Below are positions 61,096 to 64,000 of a DNA stretch of 64,000 bases, one piece after another. A model generated the notes under the pieces. It saw only the letters and a program-made list of their open reading frames with translations, was not told where the DNA came from and ran no database searches. This DNA is from CAWELS01 sp964468205. Lineage in GTDB: Bacteria > Acidobacteriota > Terriglobia > Bryobacterales > Bryobacteraceae. The stretch lies in the NCBI GenBank assembly GCA_964468205.1, contig CAYXVG010000010.1:1-64000 (forward strand). Direction: 5' to 3'. Both the position numbers and the translations under genes were made by a program. Positions within the stretch are counted from its first letter, which is position 1; each line of letters starts with the position of its first letter.

Positions 61096-62346
61096 ATGCG
61101 GAGAGGCGTCATTCTTCTGCTCGCGGTGGGGATCGCCATGCCGGCGGCGGCGCCCATCCTCCACGCGCAGACGGAAGGTCCGCTCACGATAGAGGTCCCT
61201 TCACGGAGACCGCCCGCGCGCCGGCGGCAGCCGCCACCCCCGCCTGACCCGGAAACAGACACCCGAAGGCCGCGCGACCCGATCGAAGCTCCCCCTGACA
61301 GCGAGCAGAGCCGTCCGGTTCTGAAGCGGAAAGGGCAGCCTGCCGCTCCAGCCACCGTAAGTCCATCCGAATCCGGCGCCTGCCCCGAGGGCTACATCGC
61401 CGTCCGGACCACGGAGGAGCGGCCGCGGTTGAGGCGCGGTGCGAGCCCGTCTGAGCCGGCAACAGATGAGCGACAGGTAGTGGAGTGCTATTTCTCGGAA
61501 ACCGTGGTGGATGCCGAAGGAGCGGTCATCGAGGAACGGGGCTTGCGGCCTGGCCTATCCGGCGACCCTCTCATCGAGGAACTCCGCGAGCAGATCTTCG
61601 CCTTTTCGGAAACGCTGCCGGACTTCATCTGTGACCAGGTCACGAATAGACTCTTTAGCGAGTCCAATCCGCCCAAGTGGAAGACACAAGACCGGATCGA
61701 AGCCGAGGTACTGTACCTCGACGGCAAGGAGCAGTATCAGAACCTCCGGCGGAACGGAAAGAAGATCCGCAGCGATCCGGAAAGCACTGGAGCGTGGTCC
61801 ACTGGTGAATTTGGAACGTTGATCCAGGGATTGTTTCACCCTCAGTCCGACGCGAAGTTCGAATTCGACCGCGCATCCGAGGTCGGCGGAACCGAGACCC
61901 GGGTCTACACGTACGAGGTCGAGGAAACGAACTCGCGATGGCGCGTGGAGTTCGAGCAATATGAGCTATATCCCGCCTACCGCGGTTCGATCTGGATCGA
62001 TCCCGAGAAGAAGAAGGTGCTTCGCATCGAGATGGTCGCCACCTCAATCCCGCCGGACTATCCGCTGGATACGCTCGAAATGACGGTGGACTACGGGCCT
62101 GTCAGCATCAACGATAGGACCTATTACCTGGCCACGCATTCCCGGAACTTGGCCTGCAAACGCTACACCCGGTACTGCAGCAAGAACGAGATCGCATTTC
62201 GCGACTACCGGAAGTTTTCCACCGAGTCCACCGTCATGACCACTGACTCCTCCGTCACCTACGGCGAGGAAGGCGACAACGGCGAAGGGCCGCAACTGGC
62301 CGAGCCTCCTCAAATCGAGGAGAATAAGGAACCCCGGAAACCGTGA
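61096..62346 (+). CDS. Secreted protein of unknown function, paralogue 1
   Basis: The 416-residue protein has a signal peptide (GVILLLAVGIAMPAAAPILH), a Pro/Arg/Glu-rich linker to residue ~105 (SRRPPARRRQPPPPPDPETD), and a globular domain with ETLPDFICDQVTNRLF, SNPPKWKTQDRIEAEVLYLD and GAWSTGEFGTLIQGLF. The same landmarks occur in the next gene. AAGGA lies about 8 nt before the ATG at 61096. Function is unknown; no catalytic motif is seen. The pair is probably an acidobacterial family. Confidence 0.72.
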   Translation: MRRGVILLLAVGIAMPAAAPILHAQTEGPLTIEVPSRRPPARRRQPPPPPDPETDTRRPRDPIEAPPDSEQSRPVLKRKGQPAAPATVSPSESGACPEGYIAVRTTEERPRLRRGASPSEPATDERQVVECYFSETVVDAEGAVIEERGLRPGLSGDPLIEELREQIFAFSETLPDFICDQVTNRLFSESNPPKWKTQDRIEAEVLYLDGKEQYQNLRRNGKKIRSDPESTGAWSTGEFGTLIQGLFHPQSDAKFEFDRASEVGGTETRVYTYEVEETNSRWRVEFEQYELYPAYRGSIWIDPEKKKVLRIEMVATSIPPDYPLDTLEMTVDYGPVSINDRTYYLATHSRNLACKRYTRYCSKNEIAFRDYRKFSTESTVMTTDSSVTYGEEGDNGEGPQLAEPPQIEENKEPRKP

Positions 62347-63260
62347 AATCCCTGCCCGCCATATTGGCAATGGTCGCGTTTGCGGTTTCATCGTCCGCGG
62401 GGCAACAGGGCTGCCCGGAGGGATACCTCGAAGGTCCGGATTCCACGCCCGGGAAGGTACACTGCATCTTCGTTGGATACGAACCGGCGCAGGGCGCATA
62501 CGCCGCGGCGATCCCGGAAGGCATGGACGATTTCCTCGTTTCTGTCCGCGACAGAGTGTACGAATTTGCCGACCGCTTGCCGAATTACCTCTGCGACCAA
62601 TCCACGGAACGATTCAAGGCCAGCTCGAACCCGCCGAAGTGGAAGCGGCAGGACCGCATCCAAAACGAGATACTCTTCCTCGATGGCCGGGAATCCTACC
62701 GCGAATTCCTGCGGAACGGGAAGAAGCTGAAAGACCCGAGCCCGATGGTCAGCGGCATGTGGTCCACCGGTGAATTCGGTACCATGCTGCTCGACCTGTT
62801 CTCCGCTGACACCGCGGCGCAATTCGAGTTCCTCGGCGAAGACACTGTGCAAGGGGTGAAGGCCCGGCTCTACGAGTTCACAGTAGCGGAAGAAAACTCC
62901 CACTGGGAACTGACCTTCGGTGGAGAGATGATAAAGCCCGCCTATACCGGCTCCCTCTGGGTGGACCCGGAAACTCTGCTGGTTCGCCGCCTCGAAGTCG
63001 CCGCTCGGGAACTGCCCATCACGTACGCCCAGGATGTTGCCGAAGTAGCGGTGGAGTTTGGGCCGGTGAAGATCGGCGATACCGAACACCTGCTCGCCGT
63101 GAATTCGGCCGTGCTGGCCTGCCGGCGCTGGAAGGACACCTGCACGAAAAACGAAAGCGTCTACACCAACTACCGCATGTTCTCCGCCGAGTCCACTGTG
63201 ATGCAGACAGATTCCACGGTGACGTTCGAAGGCGAAGACAAAGCGCCGCCCAAGCAGTGA
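62343..63260 (+). CDS. Secreted protein of unknown function, paralogue 2
   Basis: The 305-residue protein has a signal peptide (LPAILAMVAFAVSSSAGQ) and a globular domain homologous to the preceding gene: DRLPNYLCDQSTERFKASSN, PPKWKRQDRIQNEILFLDGR and MVSGMWSTGEFGTMLLDLF align with the landmarks there. The linker is absent and the protein is shorter. Its GTG start at 62343 overlaps the stop of the first paralogue by 4 nt, so the two are translated together, after tandem duplication. The gene's last three codons are within a 36-bp direct repeat. Confidence 0.72.
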   Translation: MKSLPAILAMVAFAVSSSAGQQGCPEGYLEGPDSTPGKVHCIFVGYEPAQGAYAAAIPEGMDDFLVSVRDRVYEFADRLPNYLCDQSTERFKASSNPPKWKRQDRIQNEILFLDGRESYREFLRNGKKLKDPSPMVSGMWSTGEFGTMLLDLFSADTAAQFEFLGEDTVQGVKARLYEFTVAEENSHWELTFGGEMIKPAYTGSLWVDPETLLVRRLEVAARELPITYAQDVAEVAVEFGPVKIGDTEHLLAVNSAVLACRRWKDTCTKNESVYTNYRMFSAESTVMQTDSTVTFEGEDKAPPKQ

Positions 63261-63286
63261 TCAATCGATGGTGTAGAACTCGTAGC
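63251..63286. repeat. 36-bp direct repeat, copy 1
   Basis: This copy includes the end and stop of paralogue 2 and a detached copy of the last codons of the minus-strand gene (RC reads YEFYTID then stop). It is identical to 63322-63357, with a period of 71 bp. Confidence 0.9.
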
Positions 63287-63321
63287 TCCCCCACATCCGA
63301 CCGGGTTCACTATCACGCCAG

Positions 63322-63357
63322 CAAGCAGTGATCAATCGATGGTGTAGAACTCGTAGC
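63322..63357. repeat. 36-bp direct repeat, copy 2
   Basis: Identical to the copy at 63251-63286. This copy contains the true 3' end of the minus-strand gene and a detached copy of the last residues of paralogue 2 (Lys-Gln-stop). Confidence 0.9.
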
Positions 63358-64000
63358 GGATGGTCCAGCTTTCCTCACTGCCGGGCGTCACGTTGAGGTT
63401 GATGTAAGGTTCCGGGCAAAGCGTCGTGTTCGGAGACCAGTAGTTGACCCTCGCCAGCGGCTTGTCTCCCCTAATCCGGACTCCTGCCTTCACCTTTCGA
63501 TTCTCGATCGAGAACCGGTTGTCTTCAGCCGTATTCCCAAAGCCCTCCAGCGGACTGAAGACGGATCTCCGCCGAGGAACTTCAGTCAGATAGTGCAGTT
63601 CCTTACCTCTCAGTTCGGCGATCCCCTGAAGATCGCGCGCCGCCTTCGGTTCGAAAGCGAAGCCGACAACGAAATCCGGACCCGTCGGCTGGTTGTCGAT
63701 GACGAAGAAATTGTGGTTGTAGGTATCGGTTACGATCACTCTTTCGCCGGTGTTTTCGAGCTTGTGGCTGATCACCAGCTCCGGCTTGTTGGGAGTGAGC
63801 GTCACCCACTTCGTGTATTTGTAAGCGTATCCGTTGCCCGCATCGAGTTCATGGGTGAACTGAATCCAGTTTCCACCCTTTTCGATGGTCCAATTGCCGG
63901 GGTTGACGACATCGTAGCGGTGGGTCCAGCGGTACTCTTTTTCCTCTGGCTTCCTGCAAGCGCCAATGCCAATCCGGATGAACAGGTCGCCCGGCTTCGC
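63332..64000 (-). CDS. Aldose-epimerase-like protein of unknown function, C-terminal part (5' end outside window)
   Basis: The frame is open to the right edge, giving 222 residues of the C-terminal part. Segments NPGNWTIEKGGNWIQFTHEL and VTDTYNHNFFVIDNQPTGPD look like the beta-sandwich of galactose-mutarotase-like proteins, with conserved His in YNHNFF. A GTG at 63805 is inside the domain and is not the start. The last residues are duplicated in the neighbouring 36-bp repeat. The substrate and role are unknown. Confidence 0.6.
   Translation of the reverse strand, partial: AKPGDLFIRIGIGACRKPEEKEYRWTHRYDVVNPGNWTIEKGGNWIQFTHELDAGNGYAYKYTKWVTLTPNKPELVISHKLENTGERVIVTDTYNHNFFVIDNQPTGPDFVVGFAFEPKAARDLQGIAELRGKELHYLTEVPRRRSVFSPLEGFGNTAEDNRFSIENRKVKAGVRIRGDKPLARVNYWSPNTTLCPEPYINLNVTPGSEESWTIRYEFYTID

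Overview
This window reads as a GC-rich chromosome segment of an Acidobacteriota-type bacterium, most likely from the Bryobacterales/Solibacter side of the phylum. The evidence is the mix of families: a giant Oar-like TonB-dependent receptor with an N-terminal carboxypeptidase-regulatory-like domain, an acidobacterial-style secreted VWA protein, a YncE-propeller/phosphoesterase fusion, PEGA and NIPSNAP proteins, a multiheme cytochrome fused to TPRs, and a MerR-TPR fusion. This placement is inferred from family content, not from a marker phylogeny.

Layout. 1-1.1 kb: the 3' end of a PepSY transmembrane protein and a frameshifted tyrosine-recombinase remnant abut the 3' end of an initiator tRNA gene, as at an old island edge. 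1.3-6.8 kb: a radical SAM/SPASM protein, an exported kinase-like protein, a NIPSNAP protein and a YncE/phosphoesterase fusion. 6.8-11.3 kb: the conserved rpmH-rnpA-yidD-yidC-jag-mnmE cluster on the minus strand, with rnpA starting inside rpmH. 11.5-19.3 kb: a seven-heme TPR lipoprotein, the TonB receptor, a PEGA protein and a P1 peptidase. 19.3-28.2 kb: an MlaE/MlaF/MlaD-type lipid ABC transporter, a ChbG/HpnK-like deacetylase, an OsmC-family gene interrupted by one in-frame TGA, a secreted thioredoxin-like protein, a VWA protein and selB. 28.2-46.6 kb: metabolic and cell-envelope genes (Gfo/Idh oxidoreductase, SplB-like radical SAM protein, membrane protein plus winged-helix regulator, uppS, sulfatase, purH, PHP hydrolase, isocitrate dehydrogenase, hydrolase, gap, GHMP kinase, thiL, TonB-like protein, adk). 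46.6-64 kb: MerR-TPR, feoAB, trxB, rseP-dxr, a divergent hydroxyacid dehydrogenase pair, a stand-alone AAA+ protein, a degenerate JAMM-like membrane protein, rsmI, a purine-type permease, two tandem secreted paralogues and a gene cut by the right edge.

The most striking item is the OsmC-family gene at 22949-23425. The TGA sits exactly where the family has its conserved peroxidatic cysteine, the frame continues into the rest of the domain with the second cysteine intact, and a 7-bp hairpin with a five-base loop carrying G at its second position lies 18 nt after the TGA. The gene for the selenocysteine-specific elongation factor SelB begins about 2.9 kb downstream. Together these make a Sec-containing OsmC peroxidase by far the best reading.

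A second theme is initiation without ribosome binding sites. Several genes (26345 minus, 30579 plus, 47548 minus, 47728 plus) have a -10-like hexamer ending 6-7 nt before the start codon, which predicts leaderless mRNAs. No CRISPR array, rRNA, complete mobile element or replication origin was seen.
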